DNA of 64,000 bases, from assembly GCA_040394635.1 (NCBI GenBank), contig JBEBRW010000001.1, positions 248,001-312,000 on the forward strand, in the 5' to 3' direction. The translations under genes were made by a program, and so were the position numbers. The notes under the pieces are model-generated. The model made no database searches and had not been told where the DNA came from. It saw only the letters and a program-made list of their open reading frames with translations. Positions within the stretch are counted from its first letter, which is position 1; every line of letters starts with the position of its first letter. The stretch is from UBA5239 sp040394635. GTDB taxonomy: Bacteria; Verrucomicrobiota; Lentisphaeria; Victivallales; Victivallaceae. Shown one piece after another: positions 33,705 through 42,543 of the stretch.

Positions 33705-35702
33705 ATGAAGATGATCTGTCTGATATTGACCGCAGTTCTCGCCGCGGGTCTGGGCGCGGCGGGCTTTGAAAAAGAAATCGCCGAAATCAAGGAAGGAAAA
33801 CGGACCGAAGCCAAAGCCAGCTGGTGGGGATTTGACCAGGAAAACGCCACGGCCTGCCTGCAGGCGGCCATCAATTCCGGCGTGAAAAAATTGATTATCG
33901 ACAATACCGGCAGCGACTGGATTCTCGACCCGGTCGAGCTGATCGACAATCAGGAAATCGTCCTGGCCGAAAACGTCGTCCTGACCGCCCGCAAAGGCGG
34001 CTACAAAGGCGTCCGCGACACCATGCTCGGGGCCTACAGCCGTCAGAATATCACCATTCGCGGCGAATCCGGCGCCACGATCCGCATGCACAAAAAGGAT
34101 TATCAGAACAAGGCCGAGTACAAGCACTCCGAATGGCGGCACAGCCTCGCCTTCTGGGCCTGCGACAACATCACGGTCCGCGACCTGACCATCCAGTCCA
34201 GCGGCGGCGACGGCATCTACATCGGCGGCGCCTGGTTCCCCCTGAAAGGCGAAGTCACCACCCGCCAGACCGTACAGGACAAAAACGCGCTGGGCACCTG
34301 CTCCAACATTCTGATCGAAAACGTCATCTGCGACGACCACCACCGCCAGGGCATCAGCGTCATCAGCGCCCGCAATCTGCTCATCCGCAAATGCGTGCTG
34401 AAAAACACCCAAGGCACCGCTCCGGCGGCCGGTATCGACTTCGAGCCGAACCGTCCGAATGAAGTGCTGGAAAACTGTATCATGGAAGACTGCATCGTCG
34501 AAAACAACGCCGGCGGCGGCATTCTGGTGGCGACCGAAATCAATACCCCGGTCGACCTGAAAATCCGACGCTGTACGATTATCGGCGGCACCCGCGGGCT
34601 CTCCTGCACCCCGCCCACCGACCGCGGCCGCACCAACCCCGGCGCGGTGGAAGTGAGCGACTGCAAATTCATTGACAATGTCAACAGCGGTATCGTCATC
34701 GGCAACCATCTCTCGAAATTCTACAAAATCGACTTCAAAAACTGCGAAATGATCAATTCCGGCACCGCCCTCGGCATCACCCCGATCAGCTTCACCTACA
34801 ATCGCCCAACTCAAGGCGAAGTCGGCAACGTCCATTTCGACAACGTCAGCATCAAGGCCATTTCCGGCCGCAAAATCATCGCCTTCAAAAACTGGACGCC
34901 GAATACCTATCTGGGCCAGGTCACCGGCATCCTGAATGTCGACGGCCGGAAAATCGATGCGGCGGAATACATCAAACAGCAGGGCTACGACAAAGGCACC
35001 GATTACAGATCCCGCGAAGTCGACCTGAGCAAGCTCTCCCCGGCCGCACCGGAAGCCAAGCCGACCAAGTATGCATTTTTCCTGCGCCAGCATTTCAATC
35101 TCGTGCTCTGGGGCAAGGCCGGCGAGGAGATCAAATTCGAACTGAAGGGCCGCGACATGAAGCAGAAGCTCCGTGAACTGACCTTCAAGCTGGTCGATGC
35201 CGACGGCAAAACCACCGAGCTCGGCAAAATGGCTCCCGATGAAACCAAAACCTTCAGCTTCACCCCGGAGAAAACCGGCGCATACCTCATCGACGCCAAT
35301 ATCACCATGCACATGGTTCAGTTCAAGCCCCTCACCAGTTTCCACTGGGCCATGAAGGGCACCAAAACCAGCGACGGTTACGTGAATGTGTTCAAACCGA
35401 GCAAAAGAGGCGTCAGCATCTACTTCGCCGTGCCGGAAAACCTGACCGAGTTCCGGGTCGAAGTGACCGGTTACCCCGGCGAAAGCGTTACCGCCGAAAT
35501 CAAATCGCCGGACGGCAAACTGATCGAAAGACGCGAGCACTTCGACGGTCCCGAAATATTCACCGTCAAACGTGATTCGACCAAAGCCGAAATCTGGTCG
35601 ATCACCCTGAGGGACGCGATTGAAGACGTTCAGCTCCGGATTCTCGAGCCGCTCTCCCCGCTGTTCTCCGAGAACCCCGCCAATCTGCTGATCGAAAAAT
35701 AA
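33705..35702 (+). CDS. Secreted right-handed beta-helix protein (polysaccharide lyase-like)
   Basis: 665 residues with signal peptide MKMICLILTAVLAAGLGAAG. Residues ~60-420 show parallel beta-helix coils (SRQNITIRGESGATIRM, CDNITVRDLTIQSSGGDGIYIGG, CSNILIENVICDDHHRQGISV, ARNLLIRKCVLKN), as in pectate lyases and GH28-like proteins. DD-HH in CDDHHRQG could be catalytic but this is not established. Residues ~440-665 form beta-sandwich domains of PPC type (FSFTPEKTGAYLIDANI). It is the third gene of the module and is closed by a strong terminator. The substrate is likely a plant or algal uronic-acid polymer (inference). Confidence 0.85.
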   Translation: MKMICLILTAVLAAGLGAAGFEKEIAEIKEGKRTEAKASWWGFDQENATACLQAAINSGVKKLIIDNTGSDWILDPVELIDNQEIVLAENVVLTARKGGYKGVRDTMLGAYSRQNITIRGESGATIRMHKKDYQNKAEYKHSEWRHSLAFWACDNITVRDLTIQSSGGDGIYIGGAWFPLKGEVTTRQTVQDKNALGTCSNILIENVICDDHHRQGISVISARNLLIRKCVLKNTQGTAPAAGIDFEPNRPNEVLENCIMEDCIVENNAGGGILVATEINTPVDLKIRRCTIIGGTRGLSCTPPTDRGRTNPGAVEVSDCKFIDNVNSGIVIGNHLSKFYKIDFKNCEMINSGTALGITPISFTYNRPTQGEVGNVHFDNVSIKAISGRKIIAFKNWTPNTYLGQVTGILNVDGRKIDAAEYIKQQGYDKGTDYRSREVDLSKLSPAAPEAKPTKYAFFLRQHFNLVLWGKAGEEIKFELKGRDMKQKLRELTFKLVDADGKTTELGKMAPDETKTFSFTPEKTGAYLIDANITMHMVQFKPLTSFHWAMKGTKTSDGYVNVFKPSKRGVSIYFAVPENLTEFRVEVTGYPGESVTAEIKSPDGKLIERREHFDGPEIFTVKRDSTKAEIWSITLRDAIEDVQLRILEPLSPLFSENPANLLIEK

Positions 35703-35719
35703 ACTTTTCAATTTCGCAG

Positions 35720-35755
35720 CCGGGCGTGCATTTACTGTTCGCCCGGTATTTTTTT
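35720..35755 (+). terminator. Rho-independent terminator
   Basis: Stem CCGGGCG (35720-35726)/CGCCCGG (35740-35746) with a 13-base loop, then TATTTTTTT. It ends the LacI-prepilin-beta-helix operon. Confidence 0.9.
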
Positions 35756-35776
35756 GTATACTATCACATCCTGTAC

Positions 35777-35805
35777 TTGAACGTATTTGTCCGATGAAGT
35801 ATATT
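35777..35805 (+). promoter_or_regulatory. Promoter of the DedA gene
   Basis: TTGAAC (35777-35782), a 17-bp spacer and TATATT (35800-35805), about 48 bases before ATG 35854. Confidence 0.65.
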
Positions 35806-35853
35806 AATCACGAGGCGTTCATGTAAAGAGGAAGCATTACAAGAAATCAGCGT

Positions 35854-36468
35854 ATGGAACTTTTGCATAATATCGACTGGCAGTATCTGCTTGAAACCTA
35901 TGGGCACTGGGCAATTTTTCTCGGCACTTTCCTTGAAGGAGAGATGATCGTAATCCTGGCCGGTATGCTGGTGGCCGGAGGCAATATGTCGCTCCCCGGC
36001 GTGATTCTCTGCGCCTTCGCAGGCAGCATGACGAGCGACCAGCTGATGTTTACCCTCGGCAAATGGAAGGGCAACGCCGTCCTGGCACGCTTCCCCCGGC
36101 TGAACAAGAAAAAGGACAAAGCCACGCGCCTGCTGCTGAAATACGATTCCTTCCTCATCCTCGGTTTCCGGTTCGTATACGGCATCCGGAACGTCACGCC
36201 GCTTCTGCTGGGAACGAGCGGCGTCACTTACCGGCGCTTCTTCCTCTTCAACCTGATCGGCGCCGCCTGCTGGTCCACCAGTTTCAGTGTCGGCGGTTAC
36301 TATTTCGGACACGCCATGATCAAGGCCGTCGAGCTTTTCGGCCGCTCGATCATCCATGTAGTGCTCGTCCTGGTTCTGGTGACCCTGGTCTCCTACCTGA
36401 TCTACCGGGCCCGCAAAAAACGGAAACCCGAGGAACCGCCCAGCCAAATTCCTCCTGAGGAAATTTGA
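35854..36468 (+). CDS. DedA family membrane protein
   Basis: 204 residues with hydrophobic segments near 17-40, 45-65, 125-160 and 168-190. It has the DedA/SNARE-associated core: GTFLEGEMIVILAGMLVAGG carries the conserved Glu in a re-entrant segment, and FRFVYGIRNVTPLLLGTSG matches the R-x3-R...P/G motif. DedA proteins move lipid carriers (undecaprenyl phosphate or phosphatidylethanolamine) across the inner membrane. The tail is basic, then proline/glutamate-rich. It follows a terminator and has its own promoter. Confidence 0.92.
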   Translation: MELLHNIDWQYLLETYGHWAIFLGTFLEGEMIVILAGMLVAGGNMSLPGVILCAFAGSMTSDQLMFTLGKWKGNAVLARFPRLNKKKDKATRLLLKYDSFLILGFRFVYGIRNVTPLLLGTSGVTYRRFFLFNLIGAACWSTSFSVGGYYFGHAMIKAVELFGRSIIHVVLVLVLVTLVSYLIYRARKKRKPEEPPSQIPPEEI

Positions 36469-36568
36469 GACGAATTTCTCCGGAAATCCTTTTGCATCTT
36501 TGCTCATAAAATGGTTGATTTATCGCTCCGGCAGAAGTATTGTATAGTAAATTATTCTGGAGAAAATC

Positions 36569-37411
36569 ATGATTGAAAACGGAGCTTATCAGACACTCAG
36601 GGTCGAACGGGCCATGGACCAGGGGTTGTACCTTGGCGACGGCGAAGGAAACCGGGTACTGCTGCCCTCGAAATTTGTCACGCCGGAAATGAAGCTGGGG
36701 GACCGGCTCCGGGTTTTCGTTTATAACGACTCGGAGGACCGTCCGGTGGCCACCACGCAGACGCCGCTGGCCGTGGCCGGCGATGTCAAGGTGTTGCGCG
36801 TCAAGGACGTCAACAAAGTCGGGGCGTTTCTGGACTGGGGACTGGATAAGGATTTGCTGCTGCCTTTCAAGGAGCAGCTGCATCCGCTGGAGTCCGGCGA
36901 CAACGTACTGGTCCGGGTCAAATACGACAAGGTCAGCGAGCGGATCATCGCCACCGCCCGGCTCATGAAGCGGATCAAGCCGGTGCCGGAAAACCTGCCG
37001 CTCGGACAGGCTTTTGACGCGGTGATCATCGACATGAATTCCACCGGCTACCGCGTGCTGCTGGACAATCAATATCAAGGCATGCTCTACCGCAGCGACG
37101 TGCATGAACGGCTGTATCCGGGCGACAAGCGCGCGGTGTATCTGCGCAAAGTCCGGGACGACGGCAAGGCGGACGTGACGCTGCAGAAGCAGGGTTATGA
37201 GAATGCCGTGCCCGACGCCTCCGAGGCCATATTGCAGGTGTTTCGCGACCACGGCGGCGAACTGAAAATTCATGCCAAAACGCCGCCCGCCGAAATCGAA
37301 CGCCTCTTCAAGATGAGCAAAAAAACGTACAAGAAAGCCCTCGGCGCACTTTACAAAGCCCGCAAGGTTGAAATTCTGGACGACAAAATCAAATTAACCG
37401 ACAATAAATGA
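36569..37411 (+). CDS. cvfB: S1-domain RNA-binding protein, CvfB/YitL-like
   Basis: 280 residues. Tandem S1-type barrels are visible: GLYLGDGEGNRVLLPSKFV (first), KVGAFLDWGLDKDLLLPF (second), and STGYRVLLDNQYQGMLYRSD (third). A winged-helix end follows (AEIERLFKMSKKTYKKALGALYKARKVEI). This is the domain order of CvfB, an RNA-binding regulator that affects virulence factors in Staphylococcus. TGGAGA precedes ATG 36569. Its stop overlaps the next start (ATGA). The symbol is by homology; the role in this organism is unknown. Confidence 0.88.
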   Translation: MIENGAYQTLRVERAMDQGLYLGDGEGNRVLLPSKFVTPEMKLGDRLRVFVYNDSEDRPVATTQTPLAVAGDVKVLRVKDVNKVGAFLDWGLDKDLLLPFKEQLHPLESGDNVLVRVKYDKVSERIIATARLMKRIKPVPENLPLGQAFDAVIIDMNSTGYRVLLDNQYQGMLYRSDVHERLYPGDKRAVYLRKVRDDGKADVTLQKQGYENAVPDASEAILQVFRDHGGELKIHAKTPPAEIERLFKMSKKTYKKALGALYKARKVEILDDKIKLTDNK

Positions 37412-38211
37412 GAAATCACGACGACCTGAAAATCGAGCTCGCCGCGCTGGCCACGCGCGGCAATGTTTTCGCCAACCGCAAGGAAGTCCGTGAACTGCAC
37501 GAGATTCTGGATGACGACGAGCACGTCCTGGCGCTGACTTCCGGCAATTACGACGGCCGGAGCTGGGTCATCGCCGCCACCACTCTGCGGATATTATTTC
37601 TCGACAAGGTCATGTTCGTGGGCGTGAAAAAGCTCGAAATCATGTTGGACTCCCTGAAAGAAGCGGTTTACGACAAAAGCGTCATCGGCAGCAGCCTGGT
37701 TTTCTATCGCAAAGACGGCGCGCGCTGCATTGTAAAAAGCGTCAACAAAGCCACCGGCAGCGAGTTTGCCGCCGCCATCAACGAAGAACTCACCGCGGAC
37801 AAAACCCCGCCGCCGCAAACACCGGCCGCGGCCGTGCCTCCGCCTCCCCCGCCCGTGGTGATTACCGAGAGCCGTCAATTTGAGTACACCTGTCCGCACT
37901 GCCGGGCCCGCCTCGGCGTGGACAACGCCTGGATCAATATGGATCTGGAATGCCCGGAGTGCCACCAGCCGATCCGGCCCCGTCCCACGCTGAAAACCAT
38001 CGCGCCGCCGCCCGGCTCCGAGCCCCCGCCGCCCGAGGAAACGTCCGATGAACTGATTCCCGAGGAAGGCTACAAGCACAGCACCTCGATTTTCGCCTGG
38101 TGGATCTGGCTGATTCTGGCGTTGCTGCTGGTCTTCATGATCGTGGGAACCAGCCAATGGATGAAGAACCGCTCCGCAGCCAAACCCGTCAAGACGGAAG
38201 CACGGCCGTGA
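37408..38211 (+). CDS. PH-like domain protein with zinc ribbon and C-terminal membrane anchor
   Basis: 267 residues. Residues ~25-125 look like a bacterial pleckstrin-homology fold of the YokE type (EHVLALTSGNYDGRSWVIAATTLRILFLDK). A proline-rich linker (~135-150) leads to a zinc ribbon with CPHC and CPEC knuckles (~160-185), another proline-rich linker, and a single TM segment near 228-250 (FAWWIWLILALLLVFMIVG) followed by a basic tail. The order places the soluble domains in the cytoplasm. It lies in an overlapping gene run with the cvfB-like gene upstream and trmO downstream. No function is known for this combination. Confidence 0.78.
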   Translation: MRNHDDLKIELAALATRGNVFANRKEVRELHEILDDDEHVLALTSGNYDGRSWVIAATTLRILFLDKVMFVGVKKLEIMLDSLKEAVYDKSVIGSSLVFYRKDGARCIVKSVNKATGSEFAAAINEELTADKTPPPQTPAAAVPPPPPPVVITESRQFEYTCPHCRARLGVDNAWINMDLECPECHQPIRPRPTLKTIAPPPGSEPPPPEETSDELIPEEGYKHSTSIFAWWIWLILALLLVFMIVGTSQWMKNRSAAKPVKTEARP

Positions 38212-39002
38212 ATACATTTCAATTCGAACCGATCGGCGTGGTGGAAAGCAGCGGCAAGTACCGCTTCGAAGCCCCCCGCCAGGCGGTTTTCGCCGACAAC
38301 GAAGCGGTGATTCGATTGCAGCCGCACCGGAATTTCGAAACGGCGCTGCGCGATCTTGAAGGGTTCGGGCGCATCTGGATCATCTTCTGTTTTCACCTGA
38401 ACCTGGACAAAGGCTGGAAACCGGCGGTCACGCCGCCGGTGGTCAAGGACGGTCGCAAAATCGGCGTTTTCGCCACCCGCTCGCCGCACCGCCCGAACCC
38501 CATCGGCATGAGCTGCGTGGAGCTGGTCGGAATCGACGGCCTCGAAGTGCGCGTCCGCAACTGCGACCTGCTCGACGGCACCCCGGTGCTCGATATCAAA
38601 CCGTACATTCCGGTCGCTGACAGTTTCCCGGATTCCCCGGCCGGCTGGCTCCCGGACCGCCCCGTCCCGCTGGACGTCGAATTCACCCCGGAGGCCATGG
38701 CGAAAATTACCCGGCTGAAAGAGATCAGCGGCCTCGACCTCGAGTCATTTGCCCGCGTTCAGCTGAGCATCGATCCCCTGAACGAAGCACGGAAACGCCT
38801 CGACGAAGTTTCGCCGGACCATTACAGCATCGGCTGCCGGACCTGGAAACTGTTTTTCACCGCCGATTTGCCGGCAAATAAAATCACCGTATATGATCTG
38901 CAGTCAAACTATAGTGTGGACGACCTGAAACCGGGCGCTCCGGACCCTTATCAGGATAAGGACTTTCACCGTAAATTCATCGAAGGAGAGAATCATGGCT
39001 AG
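38208..39002 (+). CDS. trmO: tRNA (t6A37) N6-methyltransferase TrmO/TsaA family
   Basis: 264 residues from GTG 38208, which overlaps the previous stop (GTGA). Homology begins at once with FQFEPIGVVES. KIGVFATRSPHRPNPIGMS is the hallmark SAM-binding motif of the TsaA/YaeB/TrmO family, followed by LLDGTPVLDIKPYIP. The family methylates N6-threonylcarbamoyladenosine at position 37 of tRNAs. The C-terminal region carries the ~90-residue domain usual in longer members. An ATG at 38157 inside the previous gene is a less likely start. It overlaps the esterase gene by 8 bp. Confidence 0.92.
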   Translation: MNTFQFEPIGVVESSGKYRFEAPRQAVFADNEAVIRLQPHRNFETALRDLEGFGRIWIIFCFHLNLDKGWKPAVTPPVVKDGRKIGVFATRSPHRPNPIGMSCVELVGIDGLEVRVRNCDLLDGTPVLDIKPYIPVADSFPDSPAGWLPDRPVPLDVEFTPEAMAKITRLKEISGLDLESFARVQLSIDPLNEARKRLDEVSPDHYSIGCRTWKLFFTADLPANKITVYDLQSNYSVDDLKPGAPDPYQDKDFHRKFIEGENHG

Positions 39003-40188
39003 AACACGCGAAGACATCCTCAGCGACATCAATCAGGACGAGTCAAAAGTACCGGCGTACACCCTGCCCTCGCCGTTGACCAAAGCAGACGGCTCGCAGG
39101 TGAAAACCGCTTTCGAATGGGTCAATTTCCAGCGTCCGCGTATTCTGGATCTGTACAAAAATGAAGTTTACGGCAAGCTGCCGCCGCGCCCGGATCAAAT
39201 GTCTTTCGAGCTTCTCTCCCGCAAAGACGATGCGCTGGACGGCACGGCCATCCGCAAAGAAATCCGCATTCACCTCGCGATGAATTCCGGCCAGTCGCAT
39301 TATTTCGACCTGCTTCTGTACGTTCCGAAAAACGCAACCAAACCGCCGCCGGTTTTCCTGGGATTGAATTTCAAGGGCAACCACACCGTCACCCCGGAAA
39401 AAGACATCATGCCTACCGGTGGACGCAAGCCCGATCTGGATCTCAGTGACGAATCACGTTCGCTTCAGGCCCATCGCCTGGGTTTGCCGGAAGCGATCAA
39501 ACGCGGCTATGCCACGGCCACGGCCTGTTATCACGATATTTTCCCGGATGCCGCGGAATACCGCGACCAAAGCATTTACGCGCTTTTCCCCGATGCCGCC
39601 GGCGGTGCCATCAGCGCCTGGGCCTGGGGTCTGAGCCGCGCGTTGGATTACCTGGAAAGCGAGCCGCTGGTCAATGCGGCCAAGGCCGCCGTTCACGGTC
39701 ACTCGCGCCTCGGCAAAACGGCCCTCTGGGCCGGTGCCAACGACACCCGTTTCAAGCTGGTCATTTCCAATGACTCCGGCTGCGGCGGCGCTGCTCTGAC
39801 CAAACGCTGTTTCGGCGAATCGCTGGAAATCATCCAATTCACCTTCCCGCACTGGTTCAACCAGTCTTTCCTGAAATACATCAACAACGAAGCGAGCATG
39901 CCGTTCGACCAGCATTTCCTGGTTGCGCTGATGGCGCCACGCCCGGTCTGCATCGCCAGCGCCACCGAGGACCTGTGGGCCGACCCGAAAGGCGAATTCC
40001 TCTCCGGCGTTCACGCGGCCGAAGTTTACAACCTCTTCGGAGCGAAGGGACTCGGCACCGACGTCATGCCGCCGCCGGACACTCCGGTCACCGGTGAAGT
40101 CAGCTATCACCTGCGGACCGGCAAGCATGAACAGACGCACGAAGACTGGGCCCACTACCTGGACCTCGCGGACCTCTATTTACGTTAA
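38995..40188 (+). CDS. CE15-like (glucuronoyl esterase-type) alpha/beta hydrolase
   Basis: 397 residues without signal peptide. RPRILDLYKNEVYGKLPPRP near residue 47 and the nucleophile motif HGHSRLGKTALW (Ser237) match the CE15 family, where GCSRxGK is usual. The acid may lie near ATEDLW (Glu325), and His382 in THEDW is the likely catalytic His. CE15 enzymes cleave lignin-glucuronoxylan esters; this one, if cytoplasmic, would act on imported oligosaccharides. GGAGAG precedes ATG 38995. Its TAA overlaps the end of the convergent PFK gene. Confidence 0.8.
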   Translation: MARTREDILSDINQDESKVPAYTLPSPLTKADGSQVKTAFEWVNFQRPRILDLYKNEVYGKLPPRPDQMSFELLSRKDDALDGTAIRKEIRIHLAMNSGQSHYFDLLLYVPKNATKPPPVFLGLNFKGNHTVTPEKDIMPTGGRKPDLDLSDESRSLQAHRLGLPEAIKRGYATATACYHDIFPDAAEYRDQSIYALFPDAAGGAISAWAWGLSRALDYLESEPLVNAAKAAVHGHSRLGKTALWAGANDTRFKLVISNDSGCGGAALTKRCFGESLEIIQFTFPHWFNQSFLKYINNEASMPFDQHFLVALMAPRPVCIASATEDLWADPKGEFLSGVHAAEVYNLFGAKGLGTDVMPPPDTPVTGEVSYHLRTGKHEQTHEDWAHYLDLADLYLR

Positions 40189-42422
40189 TTGTCGGCGGCT
40201 TCGGTGATGTGCGGCGGCAGCGTGGCCAGGACGTGGGTGACTTCGTAGTACTTCTCCCACCACTGGTAGAGCGGCCGCTGCCATTTTATGGAAACCTTTT
40301 TCATCAGCTGGTCATAGTCGAAGGTCTCCGCTTTGCTGCCCGCCTGGCCCATCATGACACATTCAGTGTCGTTATCGCCGATCATCTTCATCATCTGCAA
40401 GGTGGCCTCGTAGCCGAGCCGCGCCGCCAGCGTGCGGTCAAACGGCGAGGGCCGTCCCCCCTGCTGCATCGGGCCGAGAATCGTCTGCCGGACGTCGAAC
40501 CAGTCGCCGCCCTCTTCCTCGAAAAGCTTGCTGATGAATTCCAGGTCGTAGGTCGGACTGGCGTTTTCGTTGCGGATAATCAGCGCGGTGCGGCGTCCGT
40601 TGCGGAAGTGATCGACCAACTGATGGGTGTGCTTCTGCAGCATATCCACGTTTACGCCCATTTCATGCATGTAAATATATTCCGCGCCGGTCGCCATGCC
40701 GCTCACCAGAGCGAGGTAACCGCAATAGCGCCCCATCACTTCCACCGTAAAAAGCCGCCGGGCGCTGTCCGCCGAGGTCTTGATTTTGTCGACGGCGTCG
40801 ACAATCGTGTTCAGCGCGGTGTCGGAGCCGATGCTCAACTCGGCCCCCGGCAGGTTATTGTTGATGGTGGCCGGGATGCAAAGCATCGGGATGTTGAAAT
40901 GTTCGAAATTCGGGCGCGCCTTGCGAAGCCGGTTCACAATCGCAAACGACGACCAACCGCCGATAACGATCAGCCCCTTGATCTGGTGTTTCTCCAGATT
41001 GGAGGCGATGCGGTAAAAATCGGGTTCCTCGGGCAGCGTCCGGTTGGTACCGAGTTTGGTCCCGCCGCTGCCGGCCCAGTGGTCAACTTCCATCCAGTTA
41101 AAGGTCCGGAACTTGCCGCCGATGAGCCCGGACACGCCGTCCTCCACGCCAATGATCCGGAAACCGTTGTTCATGGCGGTACGGATGATTGTGCGCAGCG
41201 CGCCGTTCATCCCGGGCGCGGCCCAGCCGGCGGTCATGACCGCGATGCAGGGGCTCTTTTCATCGGGCATTTTTTCGGGTTTCACCCGGGCGTTCAACCC
41301 GACCAGTTCGCTGATCTGGCCCCAGCCGATGCCGCGCATGCTTTCGGCCTTGTCAAATTCACCGGCGCCCACGGCGGCGGCAATGGCGCGGGTCTTGGCC
41401 ACGGTCTCGACCAGCGGCACCGTCGTCACTTTATTGTTCTGCGAAACGACGATCTTCGACTCGTTGGCCGGGTCCTCCGTCAGCAGCTGTTTGATCGCCT
41501 CATAACCGTAAGCCGTGCTCATATAGCGGTCATAGGCGCTCGGCGCCCCGCCGCGCTGCACGTGACCCAGAATCGTGATCCGGCATTCGTCATGCAGACG
41601 GGATTCGATGGTGTCCTTGACCATTTCGCTGGTGATTTCATTGCCGTGCATATCCCGCGCGCCTTCGGCCAGGATGATGATGATATCGCGGCGGCCCGCT
41701 TTTTTGCTTTCGTCCAGACGGGCGCAGATATCCTCCTGCCAGGTGTCTTCCGGGGGGTGCTCCGGGATAAATACCCAGCTGGCCCCGGTGGCGATCGCAC
41801 TCATCAGCGCCAGGTAACCGCAGTTCCGCCCCATCACTTCCACCACGAAAATCCGCTGATGGCTGAAAGCGGTACTGCGCAGCGCATCGATCGCATCCAC
41901 AATCCGGTGCAGCGCGGTATCCGCCCCGATCGTCATATCCGAATTCGCCAGGTCATTGTCGATCGAGCCGACCATGCCGATAATTCTCAGCTTCGGGCAC
42001 GCCTGATGCTGCTCGGCGGTGATCCGCCCCTGCGCCACCAGTTCCGCCCCGAGATCGCTCCAGGAGGTACTGAAAGCCTCCGCGCCGCTCAAGCTGCCGT
42101 CGCCCCCGATCACAATCAGGTTGTCAATGCCGCGTTTGAACAGGTTTTCGGCCGCCTTCAACAGCCCTTCGTGTGTCCTGAAATCTTTGCTGCGGGCTGT
42201 CCCGATGACCGTGCCGCCCTGCCCGATAATCCCCGAGACGGAGCTCCATTCCATTTTCACCACGCGATCCTCGATCAATCCCTGATATCCCTCATAGATC
42301 GCGTAAACGTCCATTTTGTATGCAATTCCGCCGCGAACGACCGCCCTCACCGCTGCATTCATCCCCGGGGCATCTCCACCACTGGTCAATACGGCTACTG
42401 CCTTACACTTACTTTCCGCCAT
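40185..42422 (-). CDS. Eukaryotic-type tandem 6-phosphofructokinase
   Basis: 745 residues made of two fused PFK domains. The N-half (~1-380) is complete: LTSGGDAPGMN near 15, IGGDGSL (106-109 for GGDG) and GSIDND (152-157) with the catalytic Asp. Gly in GGDG and GSIDND indicates ATP, not pyrophosphate, as donor. The C-half (~391-745) has GGWSS and PATINNN (517-523) in place of these motifs, so it is catalytically dead and probably regulatory, as in animal and fungal enzymes. EVMGRNCGYLALMSAIATGASWVFIPE is strikingly close to the animal form. Start ATG 42422 follows GGAGAA; an upstream in-frame ATG at 42449 lacks one. Confidence 0.93.
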   Translation of the reverse strand: MAESKCKAVAVLTSGGDAPGMNAAVRAVVRGGIAYKMDVYAIYEGYQGLIEDRVVKMEWSSVSGIIGQGGTVIGTARSKDFRTHEGLLKAAENLFKRGIDNLIVIGGDGSLSGAEAFSTSWSDLGAELVAQGRITAEQHQACPKLRIIGMVGSIDNDLANSDMTIGADTALHRIVDAIDALRSTAFSHQRIFVVEVMGRNCGYLALMSAIATGASWVFIPEHPPEDTWQEDICARLDESKKAGRRDIIIILAEGARDMHGNEITSEMVKDTIESRLHDECRITILGHVQRGGAPSAYDRYMSTAYGYEAIKQLLTEDPANESKIVVSQNNKVTTVPLVETVAKTRAIAAAVGAGEFDKAESMRGIGWGQISELVGLNARVKPEKMPDEKSPCIAVMTAGWAAPGMNGALRTIIRTAMNNGFRIIGVEDGVSGLIGGKFRTFNWMEVDHWAGSGGTKLGTNRTLPEEPDFYRIASNLEKHQIKGLIVIGGWSSFAIVNRLRKARPNFEHFNIPMLCIPATINNNLPGAELSIGSDTALNTIVDAVDKIKTSADSARRLFTVEVMGRYCGYLALVSGMATGAEYIYMHEMGVNVDMLQKHTHQLVDHFRNGRRTALIIRNENASPTYDLEFISKLFEEEGGDWFDVRQTILGPMQQGGRPSPFDRTLAARLGYEATLQMMKMIGDNDTECVMMGQAGSKAETFDYDQLMKKVSIKWQRPLYQWWEKYYEVTHVLATLPPHITEAADN

Positions 42423-42543
42423 GGCAATTTTCTCCTGAATTAAAAACATTGCTCCTATAAATTACTCCATTTTTGGATTTTCTCAAATTGCTTTCCGTGA
42501 ATATTCGGACTATATTTAACCGCTAACTGGAGTTGATAAACTC

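Noticed and set aside
33645..35711. Minus-strand open frame of 688 codons over the beta-helix gene
   Set aside because: Shadow of a gene with a signal peptide and clear beta-helix repeats; the composition (F, G, D, V) is typical of antisense translation.
38100..38208. ATG start for trmO inside the previous gene
   Set aside because: The family homology begins at the GTG (38208), which overlaps the upstream stop in the usual coupled manner.
40209..42443. Plus-strand open frame of 744 codons over the phosphofructokinase
   Set aside because: Antisense shadow; Arg/His/Pro/Gln-rich with no recognisable fold.
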